Assembly: GCA_002633025.1 (NCBI GenBank)
Contig: NMRB01000991.1
Coordinates: forward strand, 114,764 to 178,763
Direction: 5' to 3'
Length of the DNA: 64,000 bases
Source: Notospermus geniculatus
Lineage: Eukaryota > Nemertea > Pilidiophora > Heteronemertea > Lineidae
Part shown: piece after piece, positions 8,306 through 17,745 of the stretch
How the letters are laid out: every line of letters starts with the position of its first letter
Numbering within the stretch: position 1 is the stretch's first letter
The notes under the pieces: model-generated
Database searches by the model: none
Seen by the model: the letters and a program-made list of their open reading frames with translations, nothing else
Told to the model about the DNA's origin: nothing
Translations under genes and position numbers: made by a program

Positions 8306-10903
8306 ATGGGTGGATTTCTAAGTCGTCTGTGTGGGCGAGGGCTGGATGAAAATACAGCGGCGTCCAGCGAGAACCTCCCGGAAACACAATTCCCAATGAC
8401 TGTAGCACAAAACGGAGAGTCAGACATTGTCAATCGGCTGATAGAGGATGGGGCTGATGATGTAAATCCTGAAGACACAGACAAGGATACATCGCTAATG
8501 GTCGCAGCTCGAAATGGACACATCGACATTGTCAATCGGCTGATTGAGGCAGGAGCTGATGTAAATGCTGAAGACACAGACAAGTGGACATCGCTAATAT
8601 TCGCAGCTCTAAAGGGACACACCGACATTGTCAATCGGCTGATTGAGGCAGGAGCTGATGTAAATGCTGAAGAAACAGACAAGTGGACATCGCTAATNGT
8701 TAATCGGCTGATTGAGGCAGGAGCTGATGTAAATGCTGAAGACAACATCAAGTGGACATCGCTAATAGTCGCGGCTCTAAAGGGACACATCGACGTTGTC
8801 AATCGGCTGATTGAGGCAGGAGGTGATGTAAATGCTGAAAACACAGACCAGTTGACATCGCTAATGGGCGCAGCTCTAAATGGACACATCGACGTTGTCA
8901 ATCGGCTGATTGAGGCAGGAGCTGATGTAACTGCTGAAGACACAGACAAGGATATGTCGCTAATGGGCGCAGCTCTAAATGGACACATCGACATTGTTAA
9001 TCGGCTGATTGAGGCAGGAGCTGATGTAAATGCAACGAGTTCACTTCAGAGAACACCATTGGCTTTTGCGTCACAATTCGGGCACATACAGGTCATGCAA
9101 GTCCTCATTGAAGCAGGTGCGGAGCTTGATATCTGTGACGAAGAGGGAAGAAGTTGTTTATATTGGTCTGCTAAATGTGGACATATTGAAGCATGTAAAT
9201 TCCTGTGCAACCTTCGACCAGAAATGCTGGCCAAGATTCATCAATTTGCCAAATCCAACGACCAAATAGCACAAATAATTGCAGTCTTGTCACCTAAGAA
9301 ACAGAAAAAATTGAGCATTGATTTATCGAGTACAGAGAACATTGATACTCTTCGTGTCTGCCTCATTTTAGCAGGAAAGGGACTCATAAATCTGCCAGGA
9401 AAGGAGGGAGACCTACCTTTAAAAAGTGTTATTGATTACCGGATCTTTGACAACTTATTCCACCATCACATGTATGATCTTGTAACAAATGCCACGTCCA
9501 TCCCAGAAGATGTTGCTTCGCGTCTACCTAGAGTTGCAGAGCTGATCGGATGCGCTGGTATCGGTAACATTCATGCTATACCTGACGATAAGGCAGGGCA
9601 TATTGTACGTGATATAAATGACAAAGTGGAAAAAATGCTGAGACGTCCGTATCCGGAGGAGGCAAAAAACGACATAACAGCATGCGGGAGTGTTGCGGAA
9701 CACACGAAAGTTGGGGTGCCAGATGAGTTTGATTATATGATCACGTCACCTATAGACACAACTGAGGATAAAATGGAGAATGAATACCTCACGCCATCTA
9801 TAGGCTCAACATTGGATAATATGGAAAATAGATACATTAGGGTCTTTCAAGATGGTTATGTATATTATGGATCAGGGCGTAAAGTGAAGGTATACAGTGA
9901 ATTGAATTCGTCACGAGGAAGTAAGGACTTTCATGATGAATTCTGTAGAAGTTTGTGGGCGTATGAATTTCTTGATGAATTTTCATATCTTTGTTCACAA
10001 ATAGGGAACGTAAAAGATGGCGGCCATGCGAATACAGAAATAAAGATCAAATGTGGTCGAAGGATCGACAAGAAACTAATAGTATCCGTCGACCTCGTCC
10101 CGGTCCTTCACTTCAAATACCGGTGGCCCGACTACCTTATTTCACACACATGGATGATGGGGAGAGAGGAACTAAAATCTCACGGGTTCTTTCTGGTGGC
10201 CAAACCCCCACATAAGAACAGTGACCTTGGAAAGCAGATGAGGGAAAACGGTCAAGAAAAACAGCGCACAGAACTCTGGCGAATCTCTTTTCCTCATCTC
10301 GAGACGATACACATTGCTAATCTCGAGCCCAGGGTGAGGGATGCATATGTGGCAGCAAAGTGTTTACGCAATCCTGATGTCTGTCGGATACTTGTGAGGG
10401 ACGAGGATGGACTCCTGCACAGTGCGGATAAGTATGTGACCAGCTATCTTCTGAAAACTGTCTTCCTACGCAACGTTGAGGACTTCTTATCTGAGGAGAA
10501 GAGTTTGATAGAAATGGTACACGTCATATACGCGCAGTTGGAAGGTTACCTGGCTGACGGATTCGTGCCTCTGTTCTGGCAACCGAGCGTGAATCTTCTA
10601 GTAGGACTGAAGCTCAACCCAAAGAAATCGCTCCGTGTGGCCAGGCTAATGAAGAGGTTTGTTGATCTGTTGTATGAGAAGGAGACAGCTGAAGAAGCCA
10701 CAGCCAGTGGCAGGGAGTCGACTGCCGGACCAGAGGACCAGACGAGAAGCCAAGGAACGTTTTCCAGCCTCCTCGGCCCTGTCACCCAGTTGGGATACTT
10801 CGTCTTCTCTGAAGAAGAGGACGAAACAGAAAAGCCTCGCCCCGCATCATCGGCGTCAGGCACGAGCACTGACCGCAGCCGGAAACAAACAAAGAATATG
10901 TAA
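8306..10903 (+). CDS. Ankyrin-repeat cGAS-like (Mab-21) nucleotidyltransferase
   Basis: A single-exon protein of 865 residues. Residues about 30-285 hold roughly nine ankyrin repeats (33-residue units, e.g. IVNRLIEAGADVNA). A helical linker follows, then a cGAS/Mab-21 domain at about 440-760. Catalytic features visible: the phosphate-binding G461-S462 with E465; the first metal pair E474 and D476 in PDEFDYM; the third acidic residue D596 in VSVDLVP; and a downstream LWRISF (W658) as in cGAS relatives. With all three acidic residues present, I infer an active enzyme that makes a nucleotide second messenger on ligand binding, unlike Mab-21 developmental proteins that have lost them. No cGAS-type zinc ribbon is evident. 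The N-terminus MGGFLSRLCGRG fits N-myristoylation. The C-tail (about 770-865) is low-complexity and acidic or Ser-rich. An N at 8698 interrupts the repeat array, and the repeat there is short by about ten residues. Confidence 0.88.
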   Translation: MGGFLSRLCGRGLDENTAASSENLPETQFPMTVAQNGESDIVNRLIEDGADDVNPEDTDKDTSLMVAARNGHIDIVNRLIEAGADVNAEDTDKWTSLIFAALKGHTDIVNRLIEAGADVNAEETDKWTSLXVNRLIEAGADVNAEDNIKWTSLIVAALKGHIDVVNRLIEAGGDVNAENTDQLTSLMGAALNGHIDVVNRLIEAGADVTAEDTDKDMSLMGAALNGHIDIVNRLIEAGADVNATSSLQRTPLAFASQFGHIQVMQVLIEAGAELDICDEEGRSCLYWSAKCGHIEACKFLCNLRPEMLAKIHQFAKSNDQIAQIIAVLSPKKQKKLSIDLSSTENIDTLRVCLILAGKGLINLPGKEGDLPLKSVIDYRIFDNLFHHHMYDLVTNATSIPEDVASRLPRVAELIGCAGIGNIHAIPDDKAGHIVRDINDKVEKMLRRPYPEEAKNDITACGSVAEHTKVGVPDEFDYMITSPIDTTEDKMENEYLTPSIGSTLDNMENRYIRVFQDGYVYYGSGRKVKVYSELNSSRGSKDFHDEFCRSLWAYEFLDEFSYLCSQIGNVKDGGHANTEIKIKCGRRIDKKLIVSVDLVPVLHFKYRWPDYLISHTWMMGREELKSHGFFLVAKPPHKNSDLGKQMRENGQEKQRTELWRISFPHLETIHIANLEPRVRDAYVAAKCLRNPDVCRILVRDEDGLLHSADKYVTSYLLKTVFLRNVEDFLSEEKSLIEMVHVIYAQLEGYLADGFVPLFWQPSVNLLVGLKLNPKKSLRVARLMKRFVDLLYEKETAEEATASGRESTAGPEDQTRSQGTFSSLLGPVTQLGYFVFSEEEDETEKPRPASSASGTSTDRSRKQTKNM

Positions 10904-10982
10904 GTACAAGGCATTTATAATGCACTCAAGCTTATTCTCACTGCTTACGTTGTCTAATCAATTTTATGTTCTGTTCCGTCTT

Positions 10983-11558
10983 AAGGGCCTGTCACACTGA
11001 AGTAGTTCTCAAAACGTCCTGTCCCGTCCTAACAAATCGTAAAACGGGCTAGAACGTGTGAAGTTGGCCAAATAAGTTATCTCAAATTTGTGGAGCACTC
11101 TTCCCGTCCGAGCCTGTCCATGAAGTTCGTAAAAAGACTGTAAAAAGTTGCCACTACATACGTCCACTCCGTTCGCACACAGTTTGAGCCCGTTCGGCAA
11201 CATTTTCAAGGACGTACTGAGAACTAGCTCAGTGTGATGGGGGTATTAGCAAACACCACAACTTCAAGCCTATACGCGTGGCACCACATGTGTACACGCA
11301 CGTTCTTAATGCCCCAATCACACTGAGCTAGTTCTCAGTACGTTCTTGAAAATTTTGCCGAACGGGCTCAAACTGTGTGCGAACGGAGTGGACGTAGTGG
11401 CAACTTTTTAAAGTCTTTTTACGAACTTCATGGACGGGAAGGGTGCTCCAGAATATCGAGGCATTATTTGGTCAAGGGTTACACGTTCTAGCCCGTTTTA
11501 CGATTTTTTAGGGCGGGGCAGGACGTTTTGAGAACTACTACAGTGTGACAGGCCCTTT
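10983..11558. repeat. Long foldback just after the cGAS-like gene
   Basis: Two arms of about 250 bp (about 10983-11245 and 11310-11558) are close reverse complements. Ends are GGGCCTGTCACACTGAAGTAG and CTACTACAGTGTGACAGGCCC, and both arms carry TCCACTCCGTTCGCACACAG. The loop is about 65 bp. It begins about 80 bp after the stop codon with no AATAAA between, so it could lie in the 3' UTR. No coding capacity. Confidence 0.9.
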
Positions 11559-11740
11559 ACATGATGTGGATCGAAATAGCCCTGAAACTCGTTCACTGGG
11601 TGGTTTTATTGCAGGAGAAAAATTTGGGGACGTCTTCATTTACCACAACGCAAAGAAGAACGAACACAGGAAGAAAAGAGACAACATGGACAAAGGATGC
11701 GACATCGCGTGGCACGAAAATCGCGTGAATGGATTCTTAG

Positions 11741-12112
11741 CCAAGCCCTATTTACACGAGCCGATTTTGCCGTACGACAGAGTCGTATCAGATTTGTCAT
11801 ACAGATTTGTCGGGATCGGCTAATCTGTTTACACGGGACGATTTATTCCCCGGATTTATTCATGTGTCCCTTAGGACCTCGTGTGTCATTAGGTAGCCTT
11901 CATCACGTGATCTAATCTCGCTCCCTGATTGGCCCAGTCCATACGACAAGCAGCCGATGTCGGTGAAAATAGAACACCCGACTTCTGCACGCTATGTCGC
12001 ACCGACAAAAAAAATGGTCTCGGAAGTCTAGTATACACGGTGCGTTTTTGTCATACGTCTCTGTCGGCCGACACAATCGTACGACAAAATCGGCTCGTGT
12101 AAATAGGGCTTA
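11741..12112. repeat. Foldback element, AAGCCCTATTTACACGAGCC ends
   Basis: AAGCCCTATTTACACGAGCCG and CGGCTCGTGTAAATAGGGCTT form terminal inverted repeats, extended by GATTTTG and TACGACA on both sides. It abuts the next element directly. Confidence 0.85.
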
Positions 12113-12278
12113 AAGGGCGGCGCACACGAACGACAATTTTGGCCGATTTGTCGGCCGACTTGGCTTCCGACCGCCAAAGCGACAAGATTTAGCACTTCTG
12201 ATTGGCTGATGTCTAGTCGCGCCACCAGTCTCGTAGGCGGTCACCCAGAATTTGTCGCTCGTGTGCGGTGCCCTTTAG
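12113..12278. repeat. Foldback element, AAAGGGC ends
   Basis: AAAGGGCGGCGCACACGAACGAC pairs with GTCGCTCGTGTGCGGTGCCCTTT. A second inner palindromic zone contains TTTGTCGGCCGAC. About 165 bp, non-coding. Confidence 0.85.
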
Positions 12279-12394
12279 GCTAACAGGTGTCGACAGAAAA
12301 ACACCGGGTGGGACGCGGGTTTTAATGTAGTGCAAACAGGGCTATTGTTCTCCTGCGTGTTCGTGTTGCATGTCATCCGATGTAAAGTCAGCCG

Positions 12395-12893
12395 TTTCCA
12401 CCACTGCTGTTCAAAACCACATTATGAAAGAGGCCTGTAGTAGGCCTATGTTTTGAGACGCTGTTATGTCACCAACTCTGTGGGCATCCACAGTACAGTC
12501 CATACAGCTGGAACAGATTCAAGGCAGTTTTCTGCTGGTAGAGTAGAGGTCCCTCTGAGATCAGGCATTGAAAAACGGAACAACATTTTCGAAAAAGAGG
12601 AGGCAGACGACATAATCAATGGTATGTAGTTTATGTTTGTGCATTTGAATGGTTATTTTAGTTTTTGTCGAACTGTAGATCCCTTGTTTTCAGTCTTGGA
12701 CGGATGACGACGTTGATGCCTGGCAAAGCGTACAGTATACACCTCCACATGTACATGACTTGTGTTATGTATTTGCTTATCTATTTTTGGTATTTGATAT
12801 GTACGCAGGAAGTGCATTTCATTTTAAGTTCAGAAATAGCAAAGTGTACATTCCAAGCTTCTTGTGGGAGTGGTCGCAATCCAGTATGAACAA
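12395..12893. repeat. Remnant unit of the tandem array (repeat R3)
   Basis: CCACCACTGCTGTTCAAAACC (about 12399) matches 25799 in the first complete unit. TTTTTGTCGAACTGTAGATCCC through GTGGGAGTGGTCGCAATCC matches 19160-19375 and 34800-35030. No PAN-family exon survives here. I read it as the outermost decayed unit of the segmental array. Confidence 0.55.
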
Positions 12894-13641
12894 CCATGGA
12901 GGTATTATTGAGAAGGAGCGAGCACGGCCCTAATCGCTGTGACCACAATTCCACGCCCCCATTGTTTGCCTTTGTTCCCGCCTATTGTCCGGTACGCACG
13001 CTGAGCTACTTGAAGGCAATCATGAATTCCGCACAACTCCCAAAGTGCAGCGCCATCTATAATTGATATCACGTCGACCCAATCATATTCTTGCGTTTTT
13101 CTCCACGTCGGGAATTAGATAACCGGCTATTTCGACGACAACTCAATTTGATAAACTTTCCGCTGTATTTTAGTGAAAAAATCATCGAAAAAGACCAATT
13201 TCCAATAAAGATATCTACGTTTTAAGGTAAACATGATAATGATAATGATAATGAGATTCTTCGCATCTGAAAAGTTTGAAGAGGATTGCGTTATGATAGT
13301 TTAAAAGATGATTAGTTCAGGTAACATATACGGGTGGTCGTTTCAGTGCGAGATGCTGCGAGGTGCTGTTTTTGACGCGATGAAAACGATGAATTTTTCA
13401 GTTTTCGTGCGTAGGCAACGTCCACTGCCATTGTTCCCTTCTATTGTTTGGACTCTGACCATTGTACAAGGGAAGTGCTGACTGCACACGGAAATTACCG
13501 AAGATTAGATCGGCTTTTTCCGACCATCGTGCGGCGTTATTAGCCTATTGTCCCCCTAATCACTTTAGCAAACAGCGGAACGATGATTGTACTGTTTGAT
13601 GTGAGGTCCGTGCTTGCTCCTTCTCAATAATACCTCCATGG
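12894..13641. mobile_element. Foldback insertion with readable empty site
   Basis: The terminal inverted repeats are CCATGGAGGTATTATTGAGA and TCTCAATAATACCTCCATGG. Flanks are ...ATGAACAA and GAACAATAGACATC. The paralogous units at about 19350 and 35020 read ATGAACAACAGACATC with no insert, giving a 5-6 bp target duplication (AACAA/GAACAA). I saw no transposase in the 750 bp. Confidence 0.75.
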
Positions 13642-13952
13642 AACAATAGACATCACCCACATAACTGGAACAAAAAAAGCTTGTCAACTTCATGCAGTGG
13701 TTCCAATAACGAGATCTGTAGGAACCGCAGAAACCATGTTCAGGCTTAATCCTAGATGGCGCCATCATCGAAACACGAAAAATCAAGTCCGCGCATGCGA
13801 ACAGTGTATCATCGCACATTGTTATCCTTTATTTTATGCCTGATTCATTATCCAATCATAACCCACCATAACCCACTGCTCCAGTACGTGTCACTAGTGG
13901 TTAAAACTATTGAATTGAAAGGTAGCCTACATCCTTGTCCTGATCAATTTCC

Positions 13953-14311
13953 TAAAGCCTCGCTCATGTCGCCCTTACGTACAGTCAGAACTAGTTGGCA
14001 ACTGATAATCGGCGCGTAGTTGGAACTAATTAGTCACAACTACTTGGTGACATAAGCTCTCGGGCGTCTGCGAGTAACTAGTTGCAAACTACAAATAACC
14101 AGATCCAGAAAATCGCACGTTCAACTTCAGCACGTTTTACTTAAAATCAAAAGAAATCAATGTCGACATAAGCACTCAAAAGACGGCGATAAACTAGTTC
14201 CAGGTAGTTGCGACCGATCGGTATTTTTCTAGTCGGTGGCGACATAAGTTACCAGTTGCAACTTGTTGACGCTATTTCTATCACAGCGTTGGGCGACATA
14301 AGCAAGGCTTA
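13953..14311. repeat. Element M, copy 1 (CTTATGTCGCC modules)
   Basis: A 358-bp element from TAAAGCCTCGCTCATGTCGCC to GGGCGACATAAGCAAGGCTTA, ends inverted. Internal copies of the 11-mer CTTATGTCGCC or variants (GTCGACATAAG, GGTGACATAAG) recur about every 70-110 bp, in alternation with AACTAGTTGC-type palindromic words. Further copies lie at about 14374-15194 and 57293-57522. Confidence 0.8.
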
Positions 14312-14340
14312 AGACTAAAAACGTCTATTGTATATGACCT

Positions 14341-15285
14341 GGGACCTTATTCACAAAGCCCCCGTAACTTTAAAGCCTCGTTTATGTCGCCCTTAAGCCT
14401 CGGTTATGTCGCCCTACGCTGTGATAGAAATAGCGTCAACTAGTTGCAACTGATAACTTATGTCGCCACCGACTAGAAAAATACCGATCGGTCGCAACTA
14501 CCTGGAACTAGTTTATCGCGGTCTTTTGAGTGCTTATGTCGACACAGATTTCTTTTGATTTAAGTAAGTTGAACATGTGCGACGTTCAGGATCTGGATAT
14601 TTTTAGTTTGCAACTAGTTGGCAACCAGTTACTCGCTGACGCCCAAGAGCTTATGTCACCGTGTAGTTGTGACTAATTAGTTCCAACTACGCGCCGATTA
14701 TCAGTTGCCAACTAGTTCTGACTGTACGTAAAGCCTCGCTTATGTCGCCCTACGACTCGGGCGTCAGCGAGTAACTGGTTGCCAACTAGTTGCAAACTAA
14801 AAATATCCAGATCCTGAAAGTCGCACATGTTCAACTTACTTAAAATGAAAAGAAATCTGTGTCGACACAAGCACTCAAAAGACGGCGATAAACTAGTTCC
14901 AGCTAGTTGCGACCGATCGGTATTTTGCTAGTCGGTGGCGACATAAGTTATCAGTGGCAACTAGTTCATCATCATCATCATCATGGAGAGATCGGAGGTC
15001 AATGACCTGTTGATCTATGGCAGCAAACAAGGAGGCATTAACTCTGCACAGAGGCGCGGGTACTGGGTAAAGTCACAATTAGCAATGAACAACGCTAACC
15101 ATCTCGCACAAATAAGTCTCTCTCTCTCTCCTCCATCAGTTTTTCATTAGTTGACGCTATTTCTATCACAGCGTAGGGCGACATAAGCGAGGCTTTAGGG
15201 TGGCGCAAATCCTTTGTCAGGCTGGTAGTGAACAATAGGTTGTTTGCACTTCCTTAAGTTATGGGAGCTTCGTGAATAAGGTCCC
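14341..15285. repeat. Foldback L carrying nested M elements
   Basis: Ends GGGACCTTATTCACAAAGC and GCTTCGTGAATAAGGTCCC are those of the uninterrupted 140-bp element at 54559-54700. Here the body is split by two M-type elements in opposite and same orientation (about 14374-14732 and 14733-15194). The second is itself interrupted by an unrelated 180-bp stretch with an ATC triplet run and a TCTC run (about 14968-15143). Confidence 0.75.
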
Positions 15286-15429
15286 TGGTTTCGGTGTGCT
15301 GCCCTCTATCGTAGTTATGATCCCTATATAAATCCTCAAATGGGAAACTTTGCTGTCGTTAGAGGGCACCACCAGTTAGCTGTCTTAGCAGTTAGCTGTC
15401 TTTTAAACTGGAAGAATATTTGTTGTTAC

Positions 15430-15905
15430 TGCTTTTCTCCTTAAATAGAGCTCTTACTATTGAAATTTAGAATTGGGAATACCACTCTTCCTTCTGTTGT
15501 TTCTAGAAATGTGGGACTTGGGGGTATGCAAATTTGTAATTTGTGCGATCTAGGTCATCCGGGGGATGAATTTCATTATATTTTCCAATGTACCTTTTTT
15601 TATGACCTTAGGAGTCAGTCCCTTACTCGGTATTTCAGGCACAATCCAAATGTTTTGAAATTTCAAGAACTTTTTCAACTGGGTAACAAAAAGAAATTGC
15701 CAAATTTAGCACGCTATGTAAAGAATATCATTCGTACTTTTACTTCCGGAATTTAACCTGAGCTACTTGTGTATAGGTCTACGTATATTGGTATAGGGCA
15801 TTGCATCCGTCACTTTTGTAACTTCTGTGTGTCATATCCGCCATGTATATAGTTTGTTATTTATATCCTCTTGTACCACTTAAGGTGGTTTGGGTGAATA
15901 AAGGC
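15430..15905 (+). mobile_element. LINE 3' fragment (non-LTR reverse transcriptase C-terminus)
   Basis: The frame ending at 15756 contains a Cys-Cys-His-Cys knuckle (CNLC..., then EFHYIFQC) after RIGNTTLP, typical of the end of CR1/L2/RTE-like LINE polymerases. The protein is truncated at the N-terminus, so this is a 5'-truncated insertion. The following about 150 bp resembles a LINE 3' UTR, ending near GTGAATAAAGG. Family assignment is by motif recall only. Confidence 0.65.
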
Positions 15906-16105
15906 CCCGTACGATTTTCCCCACCCAGCGGCTTGCTGCGGATTTTAGAGACTGAAACTCGGATCTAAGATGAGTCATGCCGAAATCGCCTCAATAGATA
16001 GGCGGAAAGTAGGCTGGATCAAACTGGGCACCGTAGAAATTGGCCAAAATGTCTGTTTTTACTCGCCGTACGGGCCCCGGAATGGATATGTGACTGGGGC
16101 TCTAC

Positions 16106-16325
16106 CTGTATTGTCGTGAAGAAACATCAAATAAATTCCCTGACTTTGTCTATCTCGTATGATTAGTAAAATTCTTCCTTCCTCTGGGTCGTCTTTCAAC
16201 CAAGTAGGCGCAACAACACAACTCTTCTTCCGTCTTTTCCATTCAGACTGGCTTATATCCGTTAGTTTTATAGGCGACCTGCTTAATTCATCAGGATCCG
16301 AGAATGACGTCAGAATGACGAGTCT
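16106..16325 (-). pseudogene. Orphan exon 3 of the PAN-like secreted family
   Basis: A 220-bp exon, open throughout, that starts in phase 0 after an acceptor ending CAATTAG and ends in phase 1. The encoded text includes DPDELSRSPIKLTD, a basic run KRRKK, then VVAPTWLKDDPEEGRILLII. It is about 90% identical to exon 3 of the three complete copies (19909, 27410, 36252). No exon 1 or 2 exists between it and the next unit, and its donor is weak (GTAGAG). It may be a leftover of a deleted gene, or an alternative exon 3 for the neighbouring gene. Confidence 0.6.
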
Positions 16326-16738
16326 CTAATTGCATGATATGAAAAAATGTGAAATGGTCACCTTAGTTTTTTAGCTGACCTACTTTTATACATGTAGGTC
16401 ACAGAGGTCGAGAATTCCGTTTTGTCAAGAAGGCTACCTGGCGGCCCATTAGAATGAATTTCCGCACCCCCCCTCCCCCTCTGAATTGGTGGTTGTCGAA
16501 ACTAGTGTCACCTTATTGGCGTTGAACTCATCTTGGCGTAGGCAGCTAGATCAGGCCCTTACCGCAAGGATAAGTAACGCCACGATGGTACCAGTACTAT
16601 CTTACTTTGAGCAGCTCTGCCAGATCTGTATCTCCGAGGGGCAGTAGGCCTAGTTGATCTTGTTGCAGACAAACAGTAACTTGGATTATAGAACAGTCAT
16701 GCTTTCGCATTGCAAACTTCAAGCTTCAGCTGAAGGAC

Positions 16739-16890
16739 GTGTTTAGAAATCAAACGATAAACGTAAACTTTACGAACGTTATTTTTCATCCTACACATTG
16801 GCATGATTTTACATGTATATTGCATTTTCAGTACAAAAATAACGTTGTCGTTAACGTTTACGTTTATCGTTTGATTTCGAAACCTCCCTA
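16739..16890. repeat. MITE family C, copy 1
   Basis: A 150-bp palindromic element. The arms carry AAATCAAACGATAAACGTAAA and its reverse complement, and the right end is CGAAACCTCCCTA. Further copies: 17410-17535 (partial), 23401-23556, 41567-41717, 43349-43489, 55229-55374. The cleanest copies are flanked by TA. Confidence 0.85.
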
Positions 16891-16925
16891 TTGCGAAAAG
16901 TCAAACTTTGATGAAAGTGTGGCTG

Positions 16926-17400
16926 CAGTCCGACCCTGTCGGCTTTTGAAACCGCATGTTGTACAGAATTGGGAAGGACCTCGCAAACACTTCAAAAGAT
17001 CGTCTTGTGGTCCTACTGACCGTTGTGAGTACTGCTATTCGTCCGCTCTTGCTGATGGCTACCCCTGGATATACACAGGGGTACCGGCGAAATTGATGGA
17101 TGCCTGCCGTAAGGTTTGTCTTCTCTACAATTCGTAGTCTTTGTTTTGGCTGAAAAGTGTTCGAAGGTATAGACATTTTGTGGTGGATTTCGCCTGATTC
17201 ATATAGACAATCCTGGTCAGTCGTCTACAAGTACTACTGCAGTAATTACGTAACGTGTGATGACAATGCCGGATCTCGCCCTCTCCGTCCGCTGAAGACT
17301 TGTCGCGATGTTTAAATGGACGGGCGACCAAGATAGGGGCATTTTCTTACAGACCTTCATGAAAGTCTGTACCTCTAACTGTAGTAGGCCTTCTGATGTA
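16926..17400. repeat. Segmental repeat R1, unit 1
   Basis: The block contains GACCGTTGTGAG, TGATGGCTACCCCTGGATAT, TTTGTTTTGGCTGAAAAGTG and GTCAGTCGTCTACAAG. The same order recurs at 22430-23340, 30596-31170 and 38020-38910. Frames are open on both strands in some copies but broken in others, so I do not call it coding. It marks the position of the missing exons 1-2 in this unit. Confidence 0.7.
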
Positions 17401-17745
17401 AACACAAGGGACGTTTAGAAATCAAACGGTAAACGTAAATTCTACGGCAACGTTATTTTTCATACTACACATCAACCAGCAGATTTTATATTGTCTTTTC
17501 GGTACAAAAATAACGTAGTGTCGTTAACACGGTAAAGTTTTGACACATCGAGGGGTGACATTTCGGTCTGTCCCATTGAAGGGTGCCAATTCCTTATCAT
17601 CCTCGCACCCAGAGTCTTTATAACCGCTCCCTTCTCCCCTTGGTTGAGACCCTGGCGACATTCACGCCCTTTTCGTGTGGAGCCAACGGAGTACAGGGGT
17701 GGCCGCATAGAAACTCCGCTAGTGCGTCGACAGCCTATCGGTGTT

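Noticed and set aside
8290-8994. Minus-strand 234-codon frame opposite the ankyrin repeats
   Set aside because: It is the antisense shadow of the 99-bp ankyrin units; repetitive and without a domain.
8306-10903. Ordinary Mab-21 developmental protein
   Set aside because: The catalytic acidic residues E474, D476 and D596 and the GS motif are present, and ankyrin repeats precede the domain.
16901-17176. R1 reading frames (both strands) as a conserved exon
   Set aside because: Frames are open in two copies but interrupted by stops at 30596-30800. No consistent splice sites or single favoured strand.
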